From positions 1 to 40,769 of the forward strand of contig JAEDOA010000003.1 of assembly GCA_016302195.1 (NCBI GenBank): a stretch of DNA of 40,769 nucleotides, in the 5' to 3' direction. Every line of letters begins with the position of its first letter. The first letter of the stretch is position 1. The position numbers and the translations under genes are program-made. Source of the DNA: Erysipelotrichaceae bacterium. GTDB lineage: Bacteria; Bacillota_I; Bacilli_A; Erysipelotrichales; Erysipelotrichaceae. The notes under the pieces were generated by a model. That model saw only the letters and a list, made by a program, of their open reading frames with translations. It searched no databases and was not told where the DNA came from. Of the stretch, positions 1-8,281 are shown one piece after another.

Positions 1-1267
1 GTTCTACTTGACAATTGTTTATATTGCATTCTAGAGTCGTTTTATTATCTATTATCTGGCATATAAATTCATTTTCATTAATTTTTATCTTTACATCCTC
101 TTTGTAATTAACTTGATCAAAATATAAAGTTAACTTATTTATCTGTTTGAAATAGCGATATACTATTGTTGATTTTTTAATATTTACAATTCTATCGTCC
201 TCAATTCTTGCAACATCATTTGCTGTTTTATTAAAACCAATAAACTTGCCTTCGTCGTTATCATATACAAAGCAAGCGATTGAAGCAGGATACATTCCTT
301 CCTCTAGTTTTTTTCTAAATCCCTGACTTGTGATTTTTGCCTGCTTAAAATGTATGCCATCGTATTCAATTCTTTCTACACAACTGTTTCTGCTATATTG
401 GGTTCCACAACTATGGCGGTGATAAAATATGTAATAGTCATCTTTTATCTTTTCTATAGAGCCATGATTGTTGGCCCAATTATTTTTATAACCATTCTCA
501 TAGGCATTAGAAATTAGCACTCCCTGATATGTATATGGTCCTAAGATATTATCACTTATTGCATAGCATAATTCGTGTTGATTTTGTGAGGAATAAATAA
601 AATAATACATATTGTTAAACTTTCTTAATGACGAAGCTTCCAAAAATTCATGTTTGAAAAAACTGGTATTTTTTCCCCATTTATAACCAGGTACTATTAA
701 TTTTGGCGCAGATTTCATAGTTAGCATATCCTGCTGCAGTTCAACGATATATGCTCCTTTGGTATTTTTATCATTAAGATTCATTCCTTCTATTTTAAAG
801 TCAACCGAAAAGCCAAAGGCAAGATATATCCTTCCATTATCATTTATTACGGCTGGATCAAAGCTGCTTGGATAATCGCTTAAAGATTCTCTATCTACAC
901 AGTATTTTACATCACCATAATAACTAAATGGTCCTTCTGGCTTATCTGATACCGCAACCTTTATCGCATCAATCGATTCAATAAAGTAATACAAATAATA
1001 TTTGCCATCACTGCCTCTAACTACATCTGGGGCATATAGACAATGTTTGCCATCCCTATTATCTGGGTCATCAGTCTTCTTATACGATATACCACTGCAA
1101 ACAAAATTGCCTAAATCATTTATATCGCAATAGAACACCTCATAATCTAGTGGACAGTACTGTTCGCCCTTAAACTGATCTGTGGAGCCGTAAATATACA
1201 GTTTGTTGTCAAAAACATGAGGTTCAGTATCTGCAATAAATTTATTTAGGGGTAAATATGGATTCAT
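1..1267 (-). CDS. GH43-type glycoside hydrolase, partial (3' end outside window)
   Basis: The minus strand reads open from ATG at 1267 to the window edge, giving 422 residues without a stop. The protein looks like a five-bladed beta-propeller glycosidase of the GH43 type (arabinanase, arabinofuranosidase or xylosidase activities). Candidate catalytic residues are visible: Asp13 in ADTEPHVFDNKLYIYGSTD as general base, the Asp in SSFDPAVIND as pKa modulator, and the Glu in HEFLEASSLRKF as general acid. No signal peptide is present, so it probably acts in the cytoplasm on short imported oligosaccharides. A GGAAGG ribosome binding site lies 8 nt before the ATG, and a TATAAT box at 1290-1295 may be its -10 element. 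The gene follows the upp terminator and is probably its own unit. Substrate cannot be told from sequence. Confidence 0.75.
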   Translation of the reverse strand, partial: MNPYLPLNKFIADTEPHVFDNKLYIYGSTDQFKGEQYCPLDYEVFYCDINDLGNFVCSGISYKKTDDPDNRDGKHCLYAPDVVRGSDGKYYLYYFIESIDAIKVAVSDKPEGPFSYYGDVKYCVDRESLSDYPSSFDPAVINDNGRIYLAFGFSVDFKIEGMNLNDKNTKGAYIVELQQDMLTMKSAPKLIVPGYKWGKNTSFFKHEFLEASSLRKFNNMYYFIYSSQNQHELCYAISDNILGPYTYQGVLISNAYENGYKNNWANNHGSIEKIKDDYYIFYHRHSCGTQYSRNSCVERIEYDGIHFKQAKITSQGFRKKLEEGMYPASIACFVYDNDEGKFIGFNKTANDVARIEDDRIVNIKKSTIVYRYFKQINKLTLYFDQVNYKEDVKIKINENEFICQIIDNKTTLECNINNCQVE

Positions 1268-1289
1268 TTCATTCACCTTCCTTGTCCTT

Positions 1290-1295
1290 ATTATA
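1290..1295 (-). promoter_or_regulatory. Candidate -10 box for the GH43 gene
   Basis: A perfect TATAAT reads on the minus strand 23 nt before the start codon, just downstream of the upp terminator. No good -35 hexamer lies at 16-18 nt, so this is a tentative call. Confidence 0.3.
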
Positions 1296-1311
1296 CTTTA
1301 TTTTCCTATAG

Positions 1312-1341
1312 AAAAAATAACTACCTATTGGTAGCTATTTT
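1312..1341 (-). terminator. Rho-independent terminator after upp
   Basis: On the minus strand AATAGCTACC and GGTAGTTATT pair with one mismatch around a 4-nt loop and run into six T residues. It lies 10 nt after the upp stop and closes the metG-to-upp operon. Confidence 0.8.
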
Positions 1342-1351
1342 CAAATCAAGT

Positions 1352-1972
1352 TTATTTTGTGCCAAATATTCTATCTCCAGCATCACCTAGTCCAGGAACA
1401 ATGTAACCAATTTCATTTAGATATTCGTCCTTAGCAGCTAAATAGATATCTACATCTGGATGAGCCTTTTCTACCGCATCAATTCCTTCCTGAACACCAA
1501 CAAGGCACACTAATTTTATATCAGTTGCTCCGGTCTTTTTAACATAATCAATTGCTGCTGTGGCACTTCCGCCAGTTGCCAACATTGGGTCTACTACCAA
1601 TACTGTTGAATTGGCAATGTTAGGTGGGAATTTAGCATAATAGAAATGTGGTTCTAAGGTTTCTTCATCTCGATATAGACCAACATGACCTACTTTGGCA
1701 GTAGGTATTAGCTGTTGAATGCCACTTACCATTCCCAATCCTGCGCGCAAAATTGGAACCAAAACAACATCTTTATCCAACTCTTTTCCAATAGTTTCTC
1801 CCATTGGGGTTGTGATTTTCACATCTCTTGTTGGAAAGTTTTTTGTTATTTCATAAGTCATTAAACTTCCAATTTCATCTAAATTCTGTCTAAAATCCTT
1901 TGTCCCAGTTATTGTTTTTCGCATAATTGTTAGTTTATGTTTAATAACTGGATGATCAATTACATGTAACAT
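1352..1972 (-). CDS. upp: Uracil phosphoribosyltransferase
   Basis: This salvage enzyme joins uracil to PRPP to give UMP in the cytoplasm. The 206-residue length matches the bacterial UPRT family. The PRPP-binding loop [15 protein letters not shown] lies around residues 127-142, and the C-terminal [14 protein letters not shown] is the usual uracil-binding end of the family. The ATG at 1972 has AAGGAGGACATAGAA directly before it. It is the last gene of the metG-rlmH-lipoprotein-tsaC-upp run, 27 nt after the previous stop, and is followed by a clear terminator. Uridine phosphorylase, which would feed uracil to this enzyme, lies elsewhere in the window at 14990-15766. Confidence 0.97.
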   Translation of the reverse strand: MLHVIDHPVIKHKLTIMRKTITGTKDFRQNLDEIGSLMTYEITKNFPTRDVKITTPMGETIGKELDKDVVLVPILRAGLGMVSGIQQLIPTAKVGHVGLYRDEETLEPHFYYAKFPPNIANSTVLVVDPMLATGGSATAAIDYVKKTGATDIKLVCLVGVQEGIDAVEKAHPDVDIYLAAKDEYLNEIGYIVPGLGDAGDRIFGTK

Positions 1973-1999
1973 TTCTATGTCCTCCTTAATGTAATATAT

Positions 2000-2605
2000 T
2001 TAACAAGCAATTGCCTGTTTAATATCTTCAATCGATATTTCCCCTTCTCTTAAAAGTACAATATCCTTTTTAGTGCAGTCGATAATTGTACTAGCTATAT
2101 GTGATCTGCTTTCTCCATCAACTACATAATCAATTTTTCCGTCCAACTGAGCAAGCACTTCTTTGGTGTTATTAGCACTTGGCATATTTGAGATGTTAGC
2201 GCTAGTTACAAACATTGGGCCAGTCTGTTTTAATAACTCCAAAACAAATTGGTCATTTGGAATTCTTATTGCGATTGTATCCTTGCCGCTTGTGAATTCA
2301 CTATTGATAACATCCTTCTTTTTAAGAACCAATGTTAATGGTCCTGGAGTTAGCTTATCAACAATTCTTTCTTCTCTTTCATTTAAAAAAGCTACCTGAT
2401 GCATTTGAGAAGAATTATATACCATTAATGGAAATGGTTTATTCTCATCTCTGCCTTTGGCAGCTTTTAATCTTTTTACAGCTTGGTAATTATTGTAGAT
2501 AACGCCAACACCAAAGACAGTGTCAGTAGCAAAAGCAACTATCCTTCCTGCTTTTAATTCTGAGATAATGAAGTTAATATCGCTTTGCTTTAATATCCTG
2601 GTCAT
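2000..2605 (-). CDS. tsaC: L-threonylcarbamoyladenylate synthase (TsaC/Sua5/YrdC family)
   Basis: The enzyme makes threonylcarbamoyl-AMP from threonine, bicarbonate and ATP, the first step of t6A modification at position 37 of ANN-decoding tRNAs. The YrdC domain fills the whole 201 residues; the extra Sua5 C-terminal domain is absent. Family motifs seen are FATDTVFGVG, KGRDENKPFPLMV, TPGPLTLVL, IAIRIPNDQ and TSANISN. The ATG at 2605 is preceded by GAAAGAAGG. An 8-bp inverted repeat brackets that ribosome binding site and reaches into the start codon. The gene is 61 nt after the lipoprotein gene and 27 nt before upp. Confidence 0.92.
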   Translation of the reverse strand: MTRILKQSDINFIISELKAGRIVAFATDTVFGVGVIYNNYQAVKRLKAAKGRDENKPFPLMVYNSSQMHQVAFLNEREERIVDKLTPGPLTLVLKKKDVINSEFTSGKDTIAIRIPNDQFVLELLKQTGPMFVTSANISNMPSANNTKEVLAQLDGKIDYVVDGESRSHIASTIIDCTKKDIVLLREGEISIEDIKQAIAC

Positions 2606-2632
2606 AGTTACCTTCTTTCAAACTGTAACTAT
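2604..2632 (-). promoter_or_regulatory. Inverted repeat enclosing the tsaC ribosome binding site
   Basis: In the mRNA sense ATAGTTAC and GTAACTAT form a perfect 8-bp stem around a 13-nt loop that contains the Shine-Dalgarno GAAGG. The 3' arm includes the A and U of the start codon. It could modulate translation in read-through transcripts. A TAAAAT box at 2631-2636 overlaps the 5' arm, so a transcript starting there would lack that arm. Confidence 0.4.
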
Positions 2633-2666
2633 TTTATCATAATTTATATTTTTTTAAAGATTATTT

Positions 2667-3161
2667 TTAATAAGTTTTAAATGTTGATAGCCATCTTGAA
2701 AAATTCTCTGTGTGTTTTTGCGCATCTTCTTTTAAACATGAACATGTAACTATATAGAAATTCCCATTACCTTTTTTTACTGCAGTGTAATAGAAGAAAT
2801 CTACACCATCAACATTAGATTCATATTGGACAGCTAGATTACCGTTTTTATCCATTTCAAATTCTTCGTCCATTTGATTAGCTTGACGTATTAATTCAGC
2901 ATATTCTTGAAGTGTTGTTTCTTCACTAATATCAATATACTGTTGTAAATCACTGATCACTTCATGAAAAACTATAAAAGAGGTATTTTCATCATAACCA
3001 ACATAGTCATAACCATCTTTTTTTTGTTCATTATATGTATCTGGAATGTATACTTCAAATAGTTCATTTTCAATTTTTGATAATCCTTCATATTGATTTG
3101 AACATCCAATTGTAGCAAACAACATTAGTACGGTAATTAAACAAATTATTATTTTTTTCAT
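2667..3161 (-). CDS. Small secreted lipoprotein of unknown function
   Basis: A 164-residue protein with an N-terminal signal peptide (Lys2-Lys3, hydrophobic core) and lipobox FATIGC, so residue 20 is the likely lipidated cysteine and the protein should be anchored outside the membrane. The mature part is a compact acidic alpha/beta domain ending FSRWLSTFKTY. Its pattern (short hydrophobic strands, a late FYIVTCSC strand, then a helix ending in WLxTF) recalls PsbP/DUF1795-like surface proteins, but this is only an impression. It lies 11 nt after rlmH in the housekeeping operon. No function can be given. Confidence 0.8.
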   Translation of the reverse strand: MKKIIICLITVLMLFATIGCSNQYEGLSKIENELFEVYIPDTYNEQKKDGYDYVGYDENTSFIVFHEVISDLQQYIDISEETTLQEYAELIRQANQMDEEFEMDKNGNLAVQYESNVDGVDFFYYTAVKKGNGNFYIVTCSCLKEDAQKHTENFSRWLSTFKTY

Positions 3162-3172
3162 TTTATCTCCTT

Positions 3173-3637
3173 CTATTTGTGATAGGTTTCATTATTTAAA
3201 ATCTTATAAGCTCGGTATATCTGTTCAAGAATTAATAGTCTAGCTATATTATGAGGGAATGTCATCTCTGATAGCTTTAGTAAAAGGTCTGCTCTTTGTT
3301 CGACTTGCTCGCTAACACCGACGGAGCCGCCTATTACAAAAGTTATGTGTGAACTGTTATAGGTATTTATCTTCTCAATTTCTTTAGAGAACTTGATACT
3401 ATCCATTTGTTTTCCCTTTAAGGACAACAAAATCACATAGCTGTCTTTTTTTAGCTGTTTTATTATGCGTTGCCCTTCAATTTCTTTTACTTTTTCATCG
3501 CTTAACCTATCGTTTGGTTCGTCGCTTACTTCTATTATTTCAATTTTAGAATAAGCTCCAATTCTTTTTTTATACTCTTCTATAAGTTGACTTAAGGACT
3601 TTTCTTTAATCTTGCCTACGGCAACAATTGATATCAT
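3173..3637 (-). CDS. rlmH: 23S rRNA pseudouridine-1915 N3-methyltransferase
   Basis: RlmH is a SPOUT-class SAM-dependent methyltransferase that modifies pseudouridine 1915 in helix 69 of 23S rRNA on assembled 70S ribosomes. The 154-residue length is typical. Motifs seen are the N-terminal ISIVAVGKIKE, FVIGGSVGVSE, which forms part of the SAM-binding trefoil knot, and the C-terminal MTFPHNIARLLILEQIYRAY, kept almost unchanged across bacteria. The ATG overlaps the metG stop by 4 nt (ATGA), indicating translational coupling. The enzyme acts as a homodimer in the family. Confidence 0.97.
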   Translation of the reverse strand: MISIVAVGKIKEKSLSQLIEEYKKRIGAYSKIEIIEVSDEPNDRLSDEKVKEIEGQRIIKQLKKDSYVILLSLKGKQMDSIKFSKEIEKINTYNSSHITFVIGGSVGVSEQVEQRADLLLKLSEMTFPHNIARLLILEQIYRAYKILNNETYHK

Positions 3638-5556
3638 CTAATATCTGCTCCATCTTCAACTTTATCAACAGTTACTACCTCTAAATTTCCTTTAGCATCT
3701 TCTGCTGATAATATCATACCTTTTGACTCGATTCCTCTTAGCTTTCTTGGCGCCAAATTTGCGATAAATGCAACTTTCTTTCCAATCAAATCTTCTGGCT
3801 GATAATATTGAGCTATTCCTGAAACAATTGTTCTTCTATCGCTGCCACATTTGATGTCAAATACGAGCAATTTATCTGCTTTTGGATGTCTTTGACAATC
3901 CATTACAGTTCCGATGCGTATATCTAACTTATCAAAATCCTCTATGCTTACCTCTTCTTTAAAAGTAGTTTTAACTTCTGCCTTAGATTCCATGTACTGC
4001 ATTATTTCATCCATAGTTTTTTTCTCATCAACTCTAGCAAATAATACATTTGTATTTTCTACAACCTTATTATTTTTCTCGTAATTTCCCCATGTTTCTA
4101 TTGAAGCAAAATCGGTTTTTTCAGTGTTGATTTGTCTAAACACTTCCTTAGAAGTCTCTGGCATAAATGGCGTTAATAATACTGAAGCAACTCTAATCGA
4201 TTCAAGCAAATTATATAGCACTGTATTCAATCTTGCTTTATTCTCTGGCTGTTTTGCCAAAGTCCAAGGGCTTGTTTCATCTATATATTTATTGCTTCTT
4301 CTTAATAGATCAAATACTGCATCAATTGCGTCTGCTACTCTCAGTTGGTCCATTTTTTCATAGTATTTAGTAACGGTTTGCTTGCATGTATCAATTAATT
4401 GTTGATCTAATTCTTCAAAACAGTCTGGGTCAGTTAATTGACCATTAAAATATTTATTTGTCATGGCTATTGTTCTATTGACCAAATTACCATATACGTT
4501 TGCTAATTCGCTATTTATTCTTTCCATTACCAATTGCCAGGTTATTGAACCATCCTGAGCAAATGGCATTTCGCTTAAAACGAAATATCTAACCGCATCA
4601 ACACCAAAGAAATGCACTAAATCATCAGCATAGATCACATTGCCTCTTGATTTTGACATTTTATCTTCACCAAACAACATCCAAGGATGTCCAAATACCT
4701 GTTTTGGAAGTGGCAATCCTAATGCCAATAACATAATTGGCCAGTAAATTGTATGGAATCTAATAATATCTTTACCAATCAAATGCAAATCTGCTGGCCA
4801 ATACTTATTGAATTGTTCACTGCTGTTTCCATCACAATCATAGCCTATTCCAGTAATATAGTTACTTAAGGCATCTATCCAAACATATACAACATGCTTA
4901 GGATCAAATGTTACTGGAATACCCCACTTGAAAGAAGTTCGAGACACACATAAGTCTTGTAAGCCTGGTTTTAAGAAATTGTTTATCATCTCGTTTTTTC
5001 TACTTTCAGGTTGGATAAACTGTGGATGTGATTCAATATATTCCATTAACTGATTTGCGTATTTGCTCATTCTAAAGAAATAAGATTCTTCTTTTTCACG
5101 ATGAACCTCTCTACCACAATCTGGACATTTTCCATCAACTAGTTGGTTGTCTGTAAAGAATGCCTCACATTCAGTACAGTACCATCCTTCGTATTCAGAC
5201 TTGTAAATATCGCCTTGCTTGTATAATTTTTCGAATATTTTTTGTACTTGAAGTTCATGATCTTTGTCAGTAGTTCTAATAAACTTGTCATATGACACAT
5301 TCATTAAGTCAAAGACATTTCTTATTTCCTGGGCAATTTTATCAACGTATTGCTGAGGTTCCATGTTAGCTTTTTTAGCCTTTTCTTCAATTTTTTGTCC
5401 GTGTTCATCTGTTCCGGTTTGAAAGAATACATCAAAGCCCTTCATTCTTTTATATCTAGCAATAGCATCTGCCATAATAATCTCATAGGTATTACCAATA
5501 TGAGGCTTACCACTTGCATAGGCAATTGCGGTTGTTAAATAATACTTTTCTCTCAT
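3634..5556 (-). CDS. metG: Methionyl-tRNA synthetase with C-terminal tRNA-binding domain
   Basis: The enzyme charges tRNA(Met) in the cytoplasm. The class I HIGH motif appears as HIGN at residues 19-22 and the KMSKS loop near residue 298. A zinc-type knuckle (CTEC and CPDC) lies around residues 127-147. The anticodon-binding helical domain follows, and a fused EMAPII/Trbp111-like OB fold from about residue 540 (FDKLDIRIGTV through LRGIESKGMILSAED) supports dimerisation and tRNA binding. The 640-residue length is normal for this form. Start is ATG at 5556 with AGGAGG 10 nt upstream. It is the first gene of the operon and is controlled by a Met-type T-box. Confidence 0.97.
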   Translation of the reverse strand: MREKYYLTTAIAYASGKPHIGNTYEIIMADAIARYKRMKGFDVFFQTGTDEHGQKIEEKAKKANMEPQQYVDKIAQEIRNVFDLMNVSYDKFIRTTDKDHELQVQKIFEKLYKQGDIYKSEYEGWYCTECEAFFTDNQLVDGKCPDCGREVHREKEESYFFRMSKYANQLMEYIESHPQFIQPESRKNEMINNFLKPGLQDLCVSRTSFKWGIPVTFDPKHVVYVWIDALSNYITGIGYDCDGNSSEQFNKYWPADLHLIGKDIIRFHTIYWPIMLLALGLPLPKQVFGHPWMLFGEDKMSKSRGNVIYADDLVHFFGVDAVRYFVLSEMPFAQDGSITWQLVMERINSELANVYGNLVNRTIAMTNKYFNGQLTDPDCFEELDQQLIDTCKQTVTKYYEKMDQLRVADAIDAVFDLLRRSNKYIDETSPWTLAKQPENKARLNTVLYNLLESIRVASVLLTPFMPETSKEVFRQINTEKTDFASIETWGNYEKNNKVVENTNVLFARVDEKKTMDEIMQYMESKAEVKTTFKEEVSIEDFDKLDIRIGTVMDCQRHPKADKLLVFDIKCGSDRRTIVSGIAQYYQPEDLIGKKVAFIANLAPRKLRGIESKGMILSAEDAKGNLEVVTVDKVEDGADIR

Positions 5557-5576
5557 TTTCCTTTTACCTCCTAAAT

Positions 5577-5770
5577 AAAAAAGGCACCTTTAAAGGACGT
5601 CTAAACGTGGTACCACCTTCTTTACTTCTCAACAGCTTAACGCGCCAGCACGTCTTTACTTACATATCAGTAAAGCAGTTCCAAGACCATGTTCATTACT
5701 CTAGATTAATGCCTTTCACCATACTAGTGGCACCTCTCTAAAAAACCTAAAATAACTACTCTTCTTTTCA
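5577..5770 (-). promoter_or_regulatory. T-box riboswitch, methionine type
   Basis: On the minus strand the leader shows the features of a tRNA-sensing T-box. A Stem I-like segment runs through AGAGAGGTGCC and GGTGAAAGGCA. ATG triplets at 5688-5690 and 5694-5696 are candidate methionine specifier codons. The conserved T-box GGTGGTACCACG lies at 5606-5617. AAGG can pair with CCTT around a 7-nt bulge TGGTACC and an ACGT/ACGT helix, the expected antiterminator. A competing arm GGTGCC at 5583-5588 followed by six T can pair with GGTACC as terminator. Uncharged tRNA(Met) should allow readthrough into metG. Confidence 0.9.
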
Positions 5771-5784
5771 TTACCTTTGTTTTA

Positions 5785-5813
5785 AGTTTAATTTATTTAA
5801 ACAAAATATGCAA
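5785..5813 (-). promoter_or_regulatory. Candidate sigma-A promoter for the metG T-box transcript
   Basis: On the minus strand TTGCAT (5808-5813) and TAAACT (5785-5790) are separated by 17 nt, ending just upstream of the T-box leader. The -10 match is moderate. Confidence 0.4.
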
Positions 5814-5814
5814 A

Positions 5815-6975
5815 CTATTTTGTGATATTTTCATGCAAATTGAACACTTTTATTAAATCATCACTAATGTTAAATATATTATCTTTTAGATAGAAGAATT
5901 CAAATCCTTCATCATTTATATTTATTGAATCTGAAATGTAATATTTGTATGAATCTAGCATCAATTTAACAACACTATCAGTATCACTGTATATATTTAA
6001 AGAACTAACCGCACTGTAGTCATTGCCATCATTTATATCTATGTAGCAATTTTCAACCGAATTATCTTGATAGACGTAGCGATAAAAACTATCAAACTGA
6101 TTCATTATAAAATTCTTATAAGTCACCATACAATGATTCTTTTCTATTTCAATATCACATATATGATTAATTGAATCATTTAAAATATCGTAATAATGAT
6201 AAATTACATCATCACAATCCATGAATCTACTAAACCCATCATAACTACAAAGATATCCCTGAGTCAAACCTCTCTCAGTTAAATTATCGCAAACAAAATC
6301 AACGATAAAAGAATTTTTCATCCAATAGAAATCAATATAACAGTCTAAGCCGTTTTCTTCCATATATAGACGATATTGTTCGCTTACATTAAGTCTTACT
6401 TGATTATCTGCTAAAAGCTCAATTGAAACCGAATTCTCATCGTTAATGAACTTTATTAGCTGCTGAATGATTTCTTTTATTTGTTCATTTTTATCAGGAC
6501 TAAAATCTTCAGTCTGATAATCCTGATCGCAACTAAAAACAGCTTTATACAATGAATAAACTGGTCCTAGTAATATTTCTCTATTTCCACTGTCTAAAAA
6601 TGTTTTTAATTGATCATATAATATCGAATCAACCGTAATATTTTGATTAATATTATGATTTATAGAGTAGACATTATTTATGCCTTCGTATTCATTTGAT
6701 TCGTCGAGTAATTGATATATTTGTTTTGTTAAATCACGGTATATAACAGAAACCTGTTTATAGGTCGCCCTATCTTGACAATAATAATTTAATATTAGCT
6801 CGTCATCATATATTTCCTCTGATTCAATCGTTTTGAAACCCACTTCAAAGTAAGTCAAATTCTTGATAGCTACAAAGAAAGCTAAAAGAGCGACCAGCAA
6901 GCATATCACAAAAGCCACAAATCTTTTTTGGATATGTGCTTTTGATAATTGTACTTTCTGTTCGCTCTTTATCAT
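5815..6975 (-). CDS. Membrane-anchored ApbE-like protein lacking catalytic motifs
   Basis: A 386-residue protein with one N-terminal membrane helix (about residues 19-38) and an extracytoplasmic body. The body follows the segment order of ApbE FAD:protein FMN transferases. INNVYSINHNINQNITVDS resembles the SxLSxxN region, LLGPVYSLYKAVF the FDPTVGPL region, and DCYIDFYWMKNSFIVDFV the DLGGIAKGYAVD region. CYIDINDGNDYSAV stands where HIIDPxTG is expected, and EGFEFFYLKDNIFNISD resembles the C-terminal strand pair. The glycine-rich flavin loop, the active-site His and the TADALST metal motif are all lost or altered. It is probably a non-catalytic relative, 12 nt after the oppF-like gene and last in the transporter operon. 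The fold call is an inference from motif order. Confidence 0.55.
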   Translation of the reverse strand: MIKSEQKVQLSKAHIQKRFVAFVICLLVALLAFFVAIKNLTYFEVGFKTIESEEIYDDELILNYYCQDRATYKQVSVIYRDLTKQIYQLLDESNEYEGINNVYSINHNINQNITVDSILYDQLKTFLDSGNREILLGPVYSLYKAVFSCDQDYQTEDFSPDKNEQIKEIIQQLIKFINDENSVSIELLADNQVRLNVSEQYRLYMEENGLDCYIDFYWMKNSFIVDFVCDNLTERGLTQGYLCSYDGFSRFMDCDDVIYHYYDILNDSINHICDIEIEKNHCMVTYKNFIMNQFDSFYRYVYQDNSVENCYIDINDGNDYSAVSSLNIYSDTDSVVKLMLDSYKYYISDSININDEGFEFFYLKDNIFNISDDLIKVFNLHENITK

Positions 6976-6987
6976 TTGATTTTCTCC

Positions 6988-8280
6988 TTAAATAATAGCC
7001 AAAATAATCAGCAATCCAAATAATAATACCATTATGCCTAAAATAGCAAATCCAATAATAGCACCTTTCTTACATGCTTTATAGTTACGAATGTAATTTT
7101 TCTTACGATAAATCAAAGCTGCAATTGCCATAATGATAGGCAAGAAAATACCTAAAACTATAAACCACATGCTACCCGTGTCTTTTACTGGAGCATTAAT
7201 TATTTCTTCAGAAATAATAATTTCTTCCTTTTTCGCCTCTTGATGCTTAGACTCATCTTTATAAACTGTAATAGTTTTTAATGGGATATTTGCATCTCTT
7301 GTTGCCTTGTATTGGGCAATTTCTTCACTATTTCCGAAGATAAAGTGATTATGACCAATATCAACAAGTTTTGGCTCTTCCTTAGAATAGTCATGTACAC
7401 TTGGATCATATGTGAATAATACCTTGTGTTTTTCAAGCTGTGGATCTGGAAGAGGAATAGCTGAAATAAGTGAACGAGTATATGGGTGAAGTGGATACGC
7501 AAATAACTCTTCTGCTTCTGCAATTTCCACAATGTTACCCTTGTAAATAACACCAATTCTATCTGAGATAAATCTTACAATAGATAAATCATGGGCAATA
7601 AACAAATAAGTAGTTCCCTTTTCCTTCTGGAATTTATTTAAAAGGTTCAAAATTTGTGCTCTAATAGAAACATCCAATGCACTGATTGGCTCGTCGGCAA
7701 CAACCAGTTCTGGTTCCATAATCATCGCTCTTGCTACACCAATTCTCTGTCTTTGGCCACCTGAGAATTCATGAGGGTATCTAGTTAAATGCTCTGGAAG
7801 CAAGCCAACATTTTTAATCATTTCTTCAACCTTGGCAACTCTATCTGCTTCATTTTCAAATAGTTTGAAGTTGTATAAGCCTTCAGAAATAATATAATCG
7901 ACAGTAGCTCTTTCATTTAAGCTAGCAGCAGGATCCTGGAATATCATCTGGATATTTCTAATGACTTCTCTATCTAATGCTTTAGATATCTTGCCAGAGA
8001 TTTTAACGCCTTTATAGTAAATATCACCTGCAGCTAATGGATTAACACGAATAACTGCTCTACCAATAGTTGTTTTACCTGAACCAGATTCACCTACTAG
8101 TGAAAATGTTTCACCTTTATAAATATCAAATGAAGCATTTTTTACAGCTCTTACAGCTGTATCTCCCTTACCGAAAGTAATATCAACATTCTTTAATGAT
8201 AATAGTACCTCTCTACCATTTTCATCGATTGGACCATGTTCAGGAAGTATTTTGTTTGTAGTATTTTCACTATTTTTCAC
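6988..8280 (-). CDS. oppF: Oligopeptide ABC transporter ATPase OppF/AmiF with C-terminal membrane hairpin
   Basis: This is one of two ATPases powering the peptide importer. Walker A GESGSGKT (63-70), Q-loop FQDP near 114, signature SGGQRQR (173-179), Walker [14 protein letters not shown] (191-203) and the H-loop His230 are intact, so it should be catalytically competent. The family C-terminal stretch [17 protein letters not shown] is present to about residue 330. An extra tail of roughly 95 residues follows: a charged linker, then two hydrophobic helices (about 371-390 and 406-430), which family members of about 310 residues lack. Translation likely begins at GTG 8280, with GGAGG lying within the end of oppD. 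The tail would tether the ATPase to the membrane. Confidence 0.9.
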   Translation of the reverse strand: MKNSENTTNKILPEHGPIDENGREVLLSLKNVDITFGKGDTAVRAVKNASFDIYKGETFSLVGESGSGKTTIGRAVIRVNPLAAGDIYYKGVKISGKISKALDREVIRNIQMIFQDPAASLNERATVDYIISEGLYNFKLFENEADRVAKVEEMIKNVGLLPEHLTRYPHEFSGGQRQRIGVARAMIMEPELVVADEPISALDVSIRAQILNLLNKFQKEKGTTYLFIAHDLSIVRFISDRIGVIYKGNIVEIAEAEELFAYPLHPYTRSLISAIPLPDPQLEKHKVLFTYDPSVHDYSKEEPKLVDIGHNHFIFGNSEEIAQYKATRDANIPLKTITVYKDESKHQEAKKEEIIISEEIINAPVKDTGSMWFIVLGIFLPIIMAIAALIYRKKNYIRNYKACKKGAIIGFAILGIMVLLFGLLIILAII

Positions 8281-8281
8281 C

